A DNA stretch of 64,000 bases from Amorphoplanes friuliensis DSM 7358 (GCF_000494755.1 NC_022657.1:7098001-7162000), one strand, 5' to 3'; shown: positions 49,269 through 58,604, numbered from the stretch's first letter. Notes: generated from the letters alone by a model not told the origin. Made by a program: numbers and translations.

Positions 49269-49391
49269 ATGAAGGTGCGTAACTCGCTGCGGTCGCTGAA
49301 GAGCAAGCCGGGTTCGGTGGTCACCCGCCGCCGGGGCCGGATGGTCGTCATCAATCGCAAGAACCCCCGCTGGAACGGCCGACAGGGCTGA
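49269..49391 (+). CDS. rpmJ: 50S ribosomal protein L36, Cys-free (C-minus) paralogue
   Basis: 40 residues, MKVRNSLRSLKSKPGSVVTR continuing to NPRWNGRQG. This is the YkgO-type L36, in which the zinc-binding Cys/His ribbon is lost. C-minus L36 usually replaces the zinc form during zinc starvation and is often Zur-regulated; no Zur-like palindrome was recognised upstream. GCAGGAGGTC gives an excellent RBS. A terminator follows 29 bases downstream. Confidence 0.95.
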   Translation: MKVRNSLRSLKSKPGSVVTRRRGRMVVINRKNPRWNGRQG

Positions 49392-49420
49392 CGCCGGCGC
49401 GATAACGTAGAAGACAGCAA

Positions 49421-49456
49421 GGCCGGGGACCCGCCGCCACGGGTTCCCGGTCTTTC
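49421..49456 (+). terminator. Terminator after rpmJ
   Basis: GGCCGGGGACCCG (49421-49433) pairs imperfectly with CGGGTTCCCGGTC (49440-49452), followed by TTTCTCG. Bidirectional use is unlikely because both flanking genes run plus. Confidence 0.75.
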
Positions 49457-49512
49457 TCGTTCTTGCCTTTCTTACTGTTGGCACGGTCTTTCCGGTGTCG
49501 CACAATGGCGCG

Positions 49513-50349
49513 ATGACCCCTCGCGTGCATCCGGTCGCGTCGACCGACGGCCTGACCCTCACGGTCGAGGAATACGGCACACCCGGACAATCCGCCACGA
49601 TCGTCTTCCTGCCCGCACTCGGGGTCCCGCTGGCCTACTACCGCCCGCTGTTCGAGGCCTGGGTCGCCCGCGGCCGACACGTCGTCGGCGTCGAACTGCG
49701 CGGCATGCCCCAGAGCCCCGTCTCCGACCTGCGACGCGACTCGTTCGGGTACGCCCACCTCCTCCGCGAGGACCTCCCCGCGATCTTCGCGGACCCCGCC
49801 GTCGCCGCCGCCGACCGGATCGTCCTCGTCGGCCACAGCCTGGGCGGTCAGCTCGCGCTCCTCTCCGGAGCCGCCGGCACGGTACGCGCGGACGCCGTCG
49901 TCGCCCTCGCCACCGGCACGAGCTCACCCGCCGCCCGCCGCACCAGACTCGGCCGGGCCAGCCGCGCCGCCGGCATCCGCTTCGTCGGCGCGGTCACCTG
50001 CTCCCTCGGCTACTGGCCGGGCCACCGCCTCGGCTTCGCGGGCCGCCAGCCGCGCACCCTCATGAACGACTGGGGCTACGAGGCCCGCACCGGCCGCTAC
50101 CGCCTCCGCGGCGACTACACCGACTACGAAGCCGCGCTGAGCACCCTGCCCGTCCCGGCCCTCCTCGTGGGCATCGCCGGCGACCGCATGATCCCCCGCG
50201 CGGCGGTCGACCACCTCGCCGGCCGCCTGCCCGCCCAGGTCAGCCGCACCACCATCGAAGCCGTCCCGGACCACTTCCTGTGGGCCCGCCGCGCCCCGGA
50301 AAAAGTGGTCGCCGGCGTCGAGGACTGGCTCACCACCCAGGGACTCTGA
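49513..50349 (+). CDS. Alpha/beta hydrolase
   Basis: 278 residues from the ATG at 49513. The fold is shown by ATIVFLPALGVPLAYYRPLF (oxyanion region), VVGVELRGMPQSP, the nucleophile elbow VLVGHSLGGQLAL (Ser), the acid region LLVGIAGDRMIP (Asp) and the terminal catalytic His in VPDHFLWARR. No signal peptide, so it is cytoplasmic. An esterase, lipase or hydrolase role is expected; the substrate is unknown. It sits alone between rpmJ and a repeat patch. Confidence 0.85.
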   Translation: MTPRVHPVASTDGLTLTVEEYGTPGQSATIVFLPALGVPLAYYRPLFEAWVARGRHVVGVELRGMPQSPVSDLRRDSFGYAHLLREDLPAIFADPAVAAADRIVLVGHSLGGQLALLSGAAGTVRADAVVALATGTSSPAARRTRLGRASRAAGIRFVGAVTCSLGYWPGHRLGFAGRQPRTLMNDWGYEARTGRYRLRGDYTDYEAALSTLPVPALLVGIAGDRMIPRAAVDHLAGRLPAQVSRTTIEAVPDHFLWARRAPEKVVAGVEDWLTTQGL

Positions 50350-50479
50350 GCCCACCGAGCCGTCACCGGCCGCACGGCTGGAACGACCCGGCGCTGCTCG
50401 CGGCCGACTGGTCGCCGAGGTCGCGGTCGGTTGGAGCGGCTGAGCTGCGCGAAAGATGGGCTGGGCGTGAAGCCTGGCT

Positions 50480-50640
50480 GACCGAGGCCGGGCCGGGCGG
50501 AAGCCCGGCCGAGCAAGCCGGGCAGGGCAGGCCGGGCAGGGCAGGCCGGGCCGGGCAAGCCGGGCAGCGCAAGCCGGGCCGGGCGGAAGCCGGGCCGGGC
50601 AAGTCGGGCTGGCCAAGCCGGGCTGGCCAAGCCGGGTCTG
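50480..50640. repeat. GC-rich GCCGGGC repeat patch with a hairpin
   Basis: Tandem 10-14 bp units built on GCCGGGCAGGGCAG and GCCGGGCAAG fill the gap between convergent genes. At 50491-50510, GGCCGGGC and GCCCGGCC form a perfect 8-bp stem with a GGAA loop. No T-run follows, so a termination role is uncertain. Confidence 0.8.
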
Positions 50641-50642
50641 GG

Positions 50643-51266
50643 TCAGCCGCGGGCGAAGAGGGCCAGGCGGACGCGGTTGGGGCTGTCGGTCTTGGTCATC
50701 AGGCTGGTGATGTGGGTCTTGACCGTGGTGACTCCGATGTGGAGGCGGTCGGCGATCTCGGTGTTGGAGAGGCCTTCGGCGACGAGGTTCAGCACGTCGC
50801 GTTCGCGGGCGGTCAGACCGGACACCGGCCGGGGTGGCTCGACCCGGGCGGCGACCGCCCGGCGCACCAGCCGCTGCAGCACCTCCTGGCTGAACGGGCT
50901 GTCACCCGAAGCGGCCCGGCGGATCCCGTCGAGCAGCTCGGTCGGTGGTGCGTCCTTGAGCAGAAAGCCGCACGCCCCCGCAGTCAGCGCCGGGTAGAGA
51001 TGGTCGTCGTCGCCGAAGGTCGTGAGGACCAGGACGCGTGCGGCCGGCCGGGCCGCGAGGATGCGCCCGGTGGCGGTGATGCCGTCGACGCCGGGCATTC
51101 GCAGGTCCATGACGGTGACGTCGGGGGTCAGGCGTGCGGCGAGAGTCACGGCGTCGCGGCCGTTGTCGGCCTCCCCGACGACGGTCAGGTCGCTCTCGGC
51201 GTCACAGAGCATCCGCAGCCCGGCACGGATCAGCGGCTGGTCGTCGACCAGCAGAATCCGGATCAC
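50643..51266 (-). CDS. NarL/FixJ-type response regulator
   Basis: 207 residues from a GTG at 51266 overlapping the kinase stop (GTGA). The receiver has the acidic pair DDQ, phospho-Asp in VTVMDLRMPGVDG, Thr in VLVLTTFGD and Lys in GFLLKDAPP. The C-terminal LuxR HTH is GLTARERDVLNLVAEGLSNTEIADRLHIGVTTVKTHI. It pairs with the histidine kinase encoded just upstream. Confidence 0.93.
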   Translation of the reverse strand: MIRILLVDDQPLIRAGLRMLCDAESDLTVVGEADNGRDAVTLAARLTPDVTVMDLRMPGVDGITATGRILAARPAARVLVLTTFGDDDHLYPALTAGACGFLLKDAPPTELLDGIRRAASGDSPFSQEVLQRLVRRAVAARVEPPRPVSGLTARERDVLNLVAEGLSNTEIADRLHIGVTTVKTHITSLMTKTDSPNRVRLALFARG

Positions 51267-52558
51267 GCGGACCCCGCCGCCGGACCAGAAGCCCGATCAA
51301 CCAAAGGCTCGTCCCCCGAAGGCACGGATGTGGGTGGGTCTGCGGGCAGGGAATTCGCCGGCCCTGTGCTGGGGCCGAGGTCGGGAGGCGGTTGGGTTGC
51401 GGGAAGGACGGTTTCGACGCGCCAGCCGCCGGCGGCCGGGCCCACGGTGAGGTGGCCGCCGAGGACCTCGACGCGTTCGCGCATGCCGGTCAGGCCGTGG
51501 CCGCCGCCGGAGGGGAGGCCGGGAGAGGTTCCGCCGCCGTCGTCGGCGATCGACCAGAGGACGTCGCCGTCGAGGACCGCGACGCGGAGGCGGGCGTGGG
51601 CTGCGGTTCCGGCGTGTTTGGCCACGTTGGTGAGGCCTTCCTGGGTGAGGCGGAGGATGGCCAGGCCGCGGACGGCGTCCAGGGTGCCCACCTCGGGGGA
51701 GATCGCCGCGTCCACCGTCAGGCCCGCGCGGCGAGCGGTTTCGACTGCCGCGTCGAGCGCTGCGGGGAGGGCGCCGGGGTCGATGACCGTGAGGGCGGCG
51801 TCCGTGCGTACGGAAGGGTCGCGCAGGACGGCGACCAGCCGGCGGAGGTCCGCCAGGGCGGCCGTGCCCGTGCTGTGGACGTCGTCGAAGACTTCGGTGA
51901 CGCGGGGGTCGGTGTCCGGCAGGACGTGTTTGGCGACACCGACACGCAGGACCATCGAGGCGACGTGGTGGGCGACGACGTCGTGGAGTTCGCGGGCGAT
52001 GGCGCTGCGTTCGTCGGCGCGGGCGGCGCGGGTTTCGGACTCGCGGCGGCGCTGTTCCTCGAGGGCTCGGTGCTGGGCCTCGAGGCCCAGCTCGCGGGTG
52101 GTCCGGATGACCTGGCCGATCAGCGCGGGCACGCCGACCACCACGAAGAGGCCGTAGATCGGCGTGGTGAGGCGGAACGGCTGGTCGCCGAGGGTGAAGG
52201 CCAGGTAGACCGCGGAGACGAGGCCGGCCCCGGCGACCAGGAAACGCACGCGGGGAGCCCACATCGCCAGCTCGAGCAGGGCCCAGCTGGCGCCGACCTG
52301 GTTGATCATCGTGTCGTCGAGGAGCCAGAACGCCACCACCAGCAGGGCCGTCTGGACGACGAGGTTGACGACGCGCTGCCGGTGGAAGATCAACGCTGAG
52401 GCGAACGCGAGCACCGCGAGGATCAGCTGGTTGCGGGTCGGCGGGTGGCCTTCCGTGCCGAAGAGGAGGTAGCTGACACCGCTGAGGTCGAGCAGGATCA
52501 TGCGCACGAAGGTGTCGCGCGCGTCGAAGAGCCGGCCCATCCATCCCACGACGACCAC
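51263..52558 (-). CDS. NarL-system sensor histidine kinase (HisKA_3)
   Basis: 431 residues. Five or so membrane segments (about 15-155), a coiled coil with EEQRRRESETRAARADERS, the HisKA_3 phosphoacceptor IARELHDVVAHH (His203 region), and HATPase with RLTQEGLTNVAKHAGTAAHARL (N box) and DDGGGTSPGLPSGGGHGLTGMRERVEVLGG (G boxes). A Pro/Ser-rich tail ends the protein. It would phosphorylate the adjacent regulator. The GTG at 52558 follows one base after the stop of the upstream gene; an internal ATG at 52540 is possible. Confidence 0.92.
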   Translation of the reverse strand: MVVVGWMGRLFDARDTFVRMILLDLSGVSYLLFGTEGHPPTRNQLILAVLAFASALIFHRQRVVNLVVQTALLVVAFWLLDDTMINQVGASWALLELAMWAPRVRFLVAGAGLVSAVYLAFTLGDQPFRLTTPIYGLFVVVGVPALIGQVIRTTRELGLEAQHRALEEQRRRESETRAARADERSAIARELHDVVAHHVASMVLRVGVAKHVLPDTDPRVTEVFDDVHSTGTAALADLRRLVAVLRDPSVRTDAALTVIDPGALPAALDAAVETARRAGLTVDAAISPEVGTLDAVRGLAILRLTQEGLTNVAKHAGTAAHARLRVAVLDGDVLWSIADDGGGTSPGLPSGGGHGLTGMRERVEVLGGHLTVGPAAGGWRVETVLPATQPPPDLGPSTGPANSLPADPPTSVPSGDEPLVDRASGPAAGSA

Positions 52559-52559
52559 C

Positions 52560-52988
52560 CTAGGCGGTCTCGGTGACGGGGTACCGCGTGCGGACCAGCA
52601 GGTAGACCAGCAGGCCGAGCGGGCCGAGGAGGATGGTCAGGAGCAGGATCGGCGACATGATCAGCGCCGGGATGCCGCGGTCGCGGCTGTCCAGCCATGA
52701 CCACCGGCCGACGAACAGGTCGAAGGCGATCATGTGCGCCCAGCCGGCGGCCGCGCCGTCGGCGGTGCCGAGCAGCTCGCGGACGCCGCCCAGCGTCGGT
52801 GAGGCGACGGCCGGGAACACTTCGCCGATGGCCGGGAGGACCAGCAGCCCGTAGATCACCAGGCCGGGCAGGACGATCAGCGGCGAGTCGATGATCCGCC
52901 GGGTCCACGACCAGCGCGGCAACAGGATCATCAGCGCCCAGAACGGCGCGGCGACGGTGAAAGTCAGACTGAACAGCAAACCCGTCAT
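52560..52988 (-). CDS. ABA4-like (DUF4281) membrane protein
   Basis: 142 residues with four membrane segments. ABA4-like features are SLTFTVAAPFWALMILLPRWSWTRRI near the start, a central GAAAGWAHMIAFDLFVGRWSWLDSRDRGIP and the C-terminal LLTILLGPLGLLVYLLVR. Plant ABA4 acts in carotenoid/neoxanthin metabolism; bacterial members have no known role. Between a membrane protein and the two-component system on the same strand. Confidence 0.82.
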   Translation of the reverse strand: MTGLLFSLTFTVAAPFWALMILLPRWSWTRRIIDSPLIVLPGLVIYGLLVLPAIGEVFPAVASPTLGGVRELLGTADGAAAGWAHMIAFDLFVGRWSWLDSRDRGIPALIMSPILLLTILLGPLGLLVYLLVRTRYPVTETA

Positions 52989-53052
52989 GCTGTGCCTCCC
53001 TCAGGCATGCCCTTCTGGCCCTTCACTCGCAAGCTCGTTTCGGTGCAGTCGG

Positions 53053-53961
53053 TCATGCCGCAAGCTCCAATTCCGGGGTCCGGCGCCGAGCCAGGACCAA
53101 CCCTGTTGCTGTGGCCGTGGTGACGGCCAGGGATGCCCAGGCGGCGAGGGTCAGGCCGTCCGGTTCGAGCAGGGGCTGACCGCGCAGGGCCTGCCAGGTC
53201 AACATCAAGGTCAGGATCCCGTACGCACAACCGGCGACCGCCACCAGCCGGGCCCGTGTCAGCCTGTCGAGACGGGTGCCGAGCAGCAGCGCGAGCAGTG
53301 GCAGCGCCTGCAAAGCGTGCAGCCCCACGAAGTGGCCGATCCGCAGGTCGCCGCCCACCGTGCTCCACCCGACCAGGGGCAGGCCGGGGCCGCCGTCGGC
53401 CACGCCGACGCTGTGCGCACCGCTGATGCCGTCGACGCCGGCGGGGGCTTGACCGGGCTGGACCATCGGGATCGCGACCGCCATGCCGAGCAGTGACAGG
53501 CCGAGTCCCCAGCGGACGGCGTGGGCGGACACCCGGTCGGTGAGCCGTTGCCGGGCGATGACGATGCCGAGGACGAAGTGCGCGAGGAACAGCAGCATGA
53601 CGGCGAGGCCCATGACCTGGAACAGCGCGTAGTTCAGCGGGGTGGTCTCGTTGTAGTGGCTGGTCGTGCCGCGGACGACCTGGGTGACGATGACGACGAT
53701 CTCGGCGACCGAGGTGGCCAGGACGACGGTCACCGCGATCTCGGCGACGCGGCTACGACGCGGGAGCAGGGAGAGCATCCACGCGAGGGTGAAGGTGTAG
53801 AGGACGAACGACACCGCGAACTTGAACGGTTTGAGCCAGATCGGCGCGCCGGTCAGCACCCGCGGGTCGGCGAGGACGCCAATGCCGGCGACGACCGCGA
53901 GAACGGCCATCACCGCCGTGAAGAACAGCAGCGGGCGGTTCCAGCGCAGGACGGTTGTCAT
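53053..53961 (-). CDS. Hypothetical multi-pass membrane protein
   Basis: 302 residues from the ATG at 53961. About eight hydrophobic segments (LLFFTAVMAVLAVVAGIGVLA, KFAVSFVLYTFTLAWMLSLL, AVTVVLATSVAEIVVIVTQVV, LFQVMGLAVMLLFLAHFVLG and more). A central motif KPFKFAVSFVLY and a later GHFVGLHALQALPLLALLL are typical of an actinobacterial uncharacterised family. First gene of the four-gene minus operon that ends with the response regulator; the sensor kinase may control this set. Confidence 0.78.
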   Translation of the reverse strand: MTTVLRWNRPLLFFTAVMAVLAVVAGIGVLADPRVLTGAPIWLKPFKFAVSFVLYTFTLAWMLSLLPRRSRVAEIAVTVVLATSVAEIVVIVTQVVRGTTSHYNETTPLNYALFQVMGLAVMLLFLAHFVLGIVIARQRLTDRVSAHAVRWGLGLSLLGMAVAIPMVQPGQAPAGVDGISGAHSVGVADGGPGLPLVGWSTVGGDLRIGHFVGLHALQALPLLALLLGTRLDRLTRARLVAVAGCAYGILTLMLTWQALRGQPLLEPDGLTLAAWASLAVTTATATGLVLARRRTPELELAA

Positions 53962-54091
53962 ACCGATGATGCTTTCGGCCGGCGGGTGCCGTTTCGCCCG
54001 TCCGCGGGCCGGTCCTGCGGCCACGGGTCGGAGCCCTTCTCCTCCCTGGGTAGGAGGTGGCTCCCGGCGAGGAGGTGGCCATACTGTCCGC

Positions 54092-55501
54092 GTGAACGAG
54101 GTCGTGTTTCCCCGGACGGCGGACGGTCGGCGCAGCAGTTCAGCCCTGGGACGGGCGGTGGTGGCCGATGCGCTGCGGGTCGCGGATCCGGCGGCCGCCG
54201 CCGCGGCCGAGGGTGAGCGGGACTGGCGCAAGGGCTACCTGCGACCTTTCCGCGCACTCGTCGAGGCGGGTCTCGACAGCGGGTACGACCTGGCCCGCGC
54301 CGGCCTGGACTCGGTCCACGAGCGGATGCGGGTGGTCCGCGACGGTGAGGACGTTCCGCTCGCGGAGGCGTTCGACATCAAGGCGGAGGCGCCGCCGACG
54401 GTGACGGTCACGGGTGAGGGCAGCCGCGAGCGTGAGCTGGCCATCCCCTACCGCGGTGAGCTGCTGCGCGGTGACACTCTGCACCGTCAGCTCGACCGAT
54501 GGGTGGAGCGCGGCGTGATCGAGGCGTCGTGCGCGGAGATGGTGCGGGAGGTCGCCGCCGAGCCGGACTGGCTGAACCTCTCCGACCAGCGGATCGTCGT
54601 GCTCGGCGCCGGCGCCGAGATGGGTCCGCTGCCGGCGGTGCTCGCGTGGGGCGGCACGGTTGTCGGCCTCGACCTGCCCCGGCCGCAGCTGTGGGCGCGC
54701 GTCGCCGGGACGGCCCGTAAGAGCGCCGGCACGCTGATCGCCCCCGGCAGCAGTGTCGAGGACGCCGGCATCGATCTGCTCACCGGTCTGCCCGCGGCCG
54801 CGAGCTGGTTGCTCGAACGCGAGGGCCGCCTGGTCCTCGGCAACTACGTGTACGCCCCGGGTGCCGCGTACGCACGTTTGTCGGCGGCGGTTGATGCTCT
54901 GGGCGTACATGTGCGGGAGCAGCGACCGGAGACGGCCCTGGCTTTCCTCGCGACGCCGACCGACGCTTTTGCCGTGCCCGGTGACGCGGTCGCGCAGGCG
55001 ACGTCCCGCTTCCGGGAGCGGTCAGCGGCAGCCCGGACGACGGGTGCGCTCTCCGGCGGGCGGCTGCTGCAGCCGAACTACCCCGAGGGCGCGGATCCCG
55101 GCATCGCCGACAGCCTCGTCCCGCAGCAGGGCCCGAACTACGCGCTGGCCAAGCGCATCCAGCGGTGGCGCGCGTCGGTGTCCCGGCAGGACGGCGTGCC
55201 GGTGAGCTTCTCCGTCGCGCCGCCGACCCGGACCAGGTCGGTGACGAGCAACCGGCTGCTCGCCGCGGCGTACGCGGGTGCCCATCTTTTCGGGGTGGAG
55301 ATCTTCGCACCGGCGACGAGCAACCGGCTGATGGCGGCGCTGATGGTCCACCAGCTGCGGAAACCGCGGCCGGCGGCACCGAGCGCCTGGGTCGACGAGA
55401 CGGTCGGTGCGGCGCACGGCGGTCTGTGGCGCACGGCCTACCAGCCGCGGACGGCTCTGGGTCTCGCGGCCGTGCGCGGTCTGCCCGCGGCGGTCAGGTG
55501 A
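54092..55501 (+). CDS. Hypothetical protein with Rossmann-like nucleotide-binding core
   Basis: 469 residues from the GTG at 54092. The central region QRIVVLGAGAEMGPLPAVLAWGGTVVGLDLP has a GxGxxxG-like loop followed by a terminal Asp, suggesting NAD(P) or SAM binding. Other conserved-looking segments are DWRKGYLRPFRALVEAGLDSGYDLAR and NRLLAAAYAGAHLFGVEIFAPATSNRLMAAL. It is known as an uncharacterised conserved actinobacterial protein; no reaction is assigned. The 3' end overlaps the convergent FAD monooxygenase gene by 8 bases. Confidence 0.72.
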   Translation: MNEVVFPRTADGRRSSSALGRAVVADALRVADPAAAAAAEGERDWRKGYLRPFRALVEAGLDSGYDLARAGLDSVHERMRVVRDGEDVPLAEAFDIKAEAPPTVTVTGEGSRERELAIPYRGELLRGDTLHRQLDRWVERGVIEASCAEMVREVAAEPDWLNLSDQRIVVLGAGAEMGPLPAVLAWGGTVVGLDLPRPQLWARVAGTARKSAGTLIAPGSSVEDAGIDLLTGLPAAASWLLEREGRLVLGNYVYAPGAAYARLSAAVDALGVHVREQRPETALAFLATPTDAFAVPGDAVAQATSRFRERSAAARTTGALSGGRLLQPNYPEGADPGIADSLVPQQGPNYALAKRIQRWRASVSRQDGVPVSFSVAPPTRTRSVTSNRLLAAAYAGAHLFGVEIFAPATSNRLMAALMVHQLRKPRPAAPSAWVDETVGAAHGGLWRTAYQPRTALGLAAVRGLPAAVR

Positions 55502-56819
55502 GGACAGGCGCGATCAGCGACACGAGTTCGTCGCGGGTCGGCCCGGCGGGCACGGCCGGGCGCCAGCCGCGATGGTAGATCTCGCGGACCTGCGGCTCGA
55601 CCTCGGCCAGCGTCGCGGGCAGGGCCTCCATCGTCAGGTACGGCCCGATCACCCGCATCAGGGGCGGTTCGGCCGCGGCGGCCTCGACGATGTGCCCGGA
55701 GGTCAGCGGGCGGTTGAGGTCCACGTCCTCACCGGACCACTGGCGCACCTGGTCGGCGTCCCAGCTGACGTGATCGTCGTACCAGGGCCTGATCTGCTCG
55801 GTGCACCACGTGTCGAGCTCGAGGGTGACGGCCTCGACGTCGGTGGAGCCGTCGAGGAGGTTCACGAGACGGTGGGCCTGCAGCAGTGAGGTCGTGATGC
55901 CGCGGCCGGCGGTCGGGTTGGTGGTGCACACGGTGTCGCCGACGTGGATCAGGCCGGGCAGTGGCACCCGGCCGCCGGGGTCCAGCTGACCGCGGTAGGT
56001 GTTGCGGAGGTGGCCGCCGGGCAGCACGCCGGTGATCGGTGTGGTGCGGTCGGGGTCGGTCCACTCGCGCAGGCCCGGGATCGCCCGCACCGCGGCCTCG
56101 AAGGCGGCCTCGAAGCGCAGGTCGGCGAGTTGCCGGTCGGTGCTGGGCCGGGCGATCAGCAGGGAGACGGTCCGGTTGTCCTGGAGGAAGACCCCGGCCA
56201 GATATCCGGGGAAGCGGGAGATCAGGCCGATCGGCACGTTGGTCGGACCGGGTTCGGCCCCGGGCAGCAGCGCGTACTGCCGGGAGACGTAGGAGAGACC
56301 GCAGTCGCTGCCGTCCCCGGGCACCCGCAGGTCGTCGGCCAGGCGTCCGTTGCGCCCGGAGGCGTTGAGCACCAGGTCGGCGGGCAGCTCGGCGCCGTCG
56401 ACGCGGAGACCGGTCGCGCGGCCGCCAGTGCTCAGCACGTCGTCGGCGTGCCCGGCCAGGAAGGTCACGCCGGGCTGCGCCACCGCGGCCTCGCGCAGCA
56501 CCCGCTCGAAGGTCATCCGCCCGCACTGCATGCCGATGACCGTCCGGGGCCGTTGCCCCTCGGCGGGGAGGATCGTCAGCTCGGCGCCCGCCGACAGCAG
56601 CCCCTGGCGGACGTCGGGCATCTCGGCGTCGAGGACGGTGATGATCTGCCGGCGGAGGCCGTGGGGGTGATGGAACTGCATGACACCACGCCGCTCCCAG
56701 CCGCCGTCGGGCGCCGGGCCGGGATCGCGGTCCACGACCGTCACCCGGTGGCCGCGCCGGGCCAGGGCGATCGCCGTGTAGAGGCCGGTGGGTCCCGCAC
56801 CGACGATGGCTACCTTCAT
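55494..56819 (-). CDS. FAD-dependent oxidoreductase, styrene-monooxygenase-like
   Basis: 441 residues. The N-terminal FAD-binding motif is VAIVGAGPTGLYTAIALARRGH, followed by VVDRDPGPAPDGGWERRGVMQFHHP. Further segments DLVLNASGRNGRLADDLRV and LIHVGDTVCTTNPTAGRGITTSLLQA (GD motif) fit group A/E flavoprotein monooxygenases. The QFHHPHGLR segment recalls StyA-like single-component or reductase-dependent enzymes. The substrate is unknown and no dedicated flavin reductase is adjacent. It stands alone on the minus strand. Confidence 0.82.
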   Translation of the reverse strand: MKVAIVGAGPTGLYTAIALARRGHRVTVVDRDPGPAPDGGWERRGVMQFHHPHGLRRQIITVLDAEMPDVRQGLLSAGAELTILPAEGQRPRTVIGMQCGRMTFERVLREAAVAQPGVTFLAGHADDVLSTGGRATGLRVDGAELPADLVLNASGRNGRLADDLRVPGDGSDCGLSYVSRQYALLPGAEPGPTNVPIGLISRFPGYLAGVFLQDNRTVSLLIARPSTDRQLADLRFEAAFEAAVRAIPGLREWTDPDRTTPITGVLPGGHLRNTYRGQLDPGGRVPLPGLIHVGDTVCTTNPTAGRGITTSLLQAHRLVNLLDGSTDVEAVTLELDTWCTEQIRPWYDDHVSWDADQVRQWSGEDVDLNRPLTSGHIVEAAAAEPPLMRVIGPYLTMEALPATLAEVEPQVREIYHRGWRPAVPAGPTRDELVSLIAPVLT

Positions 56820-56894
56820 CCGGCGAGCCTAAAAGGCGTCATGGGCCGTGGTCGCGCTCAGTCGGGATCCCGTCACGCGGGTTACGCTCGCCGT

Positions 56895-57464
56895 GTGGAG
56901 ATGGCCGGCCTGGTGCTCGCCGCCGGCGCCGGCCGGCGGTACGGGATGCCGAAGGCCCTGGTGACGTACCGGGGAAGCCTGCTGGTGCAACGCGCAGCCG
57001 GTGTGCTGAGTGGCGCCGGTGTCACCCGCGTCCTGGTCGTGATCGGTGCGGAGGCCGGCCGGGTCCGCGCCGCCGCGCCCGATTTGACCTACGTCGACAA
57101 TCCGGACTGGGCGACCGGGATGGCCTCGTCCCTGCGGGCCGGCCTGGCCGCGCTGGCCGCGACACCGGCGCAGGCCGCGGTGGTCCTGCTGGTCGACATG
57201 CCCGGCGTCACTTCCGCCTCGGTACGCGCAACGATCGCCACCGCCGCACCCGATTCGCTGATCATGGGCGGCTACGGCATCCGCCGCTCCCATCCGGTGG
57301 TGCTCGGACGTGACCACTGGGCCGGTGTCGCGGAGAGCGCGACCGGTGACCACGGCGCCCGTGACTACCTGCGGGCCCACGCCGATCGGGTGCGGGTCGT
57401 GCCCGTGGGCCACCTCGCCGACGACACCGACCTCGACGTACCGGAAGAAGTGACGCATGCGTGA
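56895..57464 (+). CDS. mocA: Molybdenum cofactor cytidylyltransferase-like NTP transferase
   Basis: 189 residues from the GTG at 56895 (ATG at 56901 also possible). The MobA-like NTP-transferase start is MAGLVLAAGAGRRYGMPKAL, then VVLLVDMPGVTSASVRA and GYGIRRSHPVVLGRDHWAGV. MocA couples CTP to molybdopterin for xanthine dehydrogenase-type enzymes. It overlaps the XdhC gene by 8 bases, an arrangement common in molybdenum-hydroxylase loci. Confidence 0.88.
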   Translation: MEMAGLVLAAGAGRRYGMPKALVTYRGSLLVQRAAGVLSGAGVTRVLVVIGAEAGRVRAAAPDLTYVDNPDWATGMASSLRAGLAALAATPAQAAVVLLVDMPGVTSASVRATIATAAPDSLIMGGYGIRRSHPVVLGRDHWAGVAESATGDHGARDYLRAHADRVRVVPVGHLADDTDLDVPEEVTHA

Positions 57465-58563
57465 CGTCCTCGACGAACTGCTGCGCACCTGGCGCGCCGG
57501 TGAGCAGGCCGGTCTGGCCACGGTCACCGCGACCTGGTCGAGCGCACCCCGGCAGCCGGGCGCGGCCATGCTCGTCGGCGCCGACGGCACCGCGACGGGC
57601 AGCGTCTCCGGCGGTTGTGTCGAGGGCGCGGTCTACGAGCTCTGCCGCGAGGCCGCCGAGTCCGGTGAGCCGCGCACGACGCGGTTCGGGATCACCGACG
57701 ACGACGCGTTCGAGGTCGGTCTCCCCTGCGGCGGCACGATCGAGTTGTTCGTCGAGCGGGCCGGCTTCCCGGAGTTGCCGCTGCTCGCCGATGAGGTCGC
57801 CGCGGGCCGCCCGGTGGCCCTGCTGACCTGTGTGGAGGGTCCGCCCGGGCAGGTCGGCGGGCACCTGGTCGTCACCCCGGACGGGCGGCACGGCTCGCTC
57901 GGCGGCGACCGCATCGACGACGCGGCCACCGACGACGGCCGGGGGCTGCTCGCGGCCGGGCGTACCGGTCTGCTGCACTACGGCCCGGACGGGCAGCGGC
58001 GCGGCAGCGGGCTGACGGTGCTGGTCACGTCGTTCGCACCCGCCGCACGGATGCTGGTCTTCGGCGCCACGGACCACGCCGCCGCGGTCGCCCGGATCGG
58101 CGCCTTCCTCGGTTACCGCGTCACCGTCTGCGACGCCCGGCCCGTTTTTGCCACCGCGCGGCGCTTCCCGGAGGCCGACGAGGTGGTCGTCGACTGGCCG
58201 CACCGTTACCTGAGAGCGGAGTCCGAGGCCGGACGCCTCGACGCCCGCACGGTGGTGTGCGTGCTGACCCACGACCCGAAGTTCGACGTGCCGGTGCTCG
58301 AGGTGGCGCTGACGTTGCCGGTCGCGTACGTGGGGGCCATGGGTTCCCGGCGCACCCACGACGACCGGCTCAAACGGCTGCGCGAGACCGGTCTGGGGCC
58401 GGCGGAGATCGCCCGGCTGTCGTCGCCGATCGGTCTCGACCTGGGCGCGCGGACACCGGAGGAGACGGCGGTCAGCGTCGCGGCGGAGATCGTGGCGGTG
58501 CGCTGGAGCGGCAGCGGTGAACGGCTGACCGCCACCTCGGGCCCGATCCACGCTGATCATTAA
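57457..58563 (+). CDS. XdhC/CoxI family molybdenum enzyme maturation protein
   Basis: 368 residues. The N-terminal XdhC_CoxI part has VTATWSSAPRQPGAAMLVGADG and the conserved GSVSGGCVEGAVYE and GLPCGGTIELFVER. The C-terminal Rossmann domain has LVFGATDHAAAVARIGAFLGYRVTVCDARPVFA, VVVDWPHRYL, VCVLTHDPKFDVPVLEVAL and AYVGAMGSRRTHDDRLKRL. XdhC binds and sulfurates Moco before insertion into xanthine dehydrogenase-like enzymes. No XDH structural gene lies in the window. Confidence 0.92.
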   Translation: MRDVLDELLRTWRAGEQAGLATVTATWSSAPRQPGAAMLVGADGTATGSVSGGCVEGAVYELCREAAESGEPRTTRFGITDDDAFEVGLPCGGTIELFVERAGFPELPLLADEVAAGRPVALLTCVEGPPGQVGGHLVVTPDGRHGSLGGDRIDDAATDDGRGLLAAGRTGLLHYGPDGQRRGSGLTVLVTSFAPAARMLVFGATDHAAAVARIGAFLGYRVTVCDARPVFATARRFPEADEVVVDWPHRYLRAESEAGRLDARTVVCVLTHDPKFDVPVLEVALTLPVAYVGAMGSRRTHDDRLKRLRETGLGPAEIARLSSPIGLDLGARTPEETAVSVAAEIVAVRWSGSGERLTATSGPIHADH

Positions 58564-58604
58564 TCTGGTGCGGCTGCTTGCGCCGGCAGCGCACACTTTC
58601 CGGC

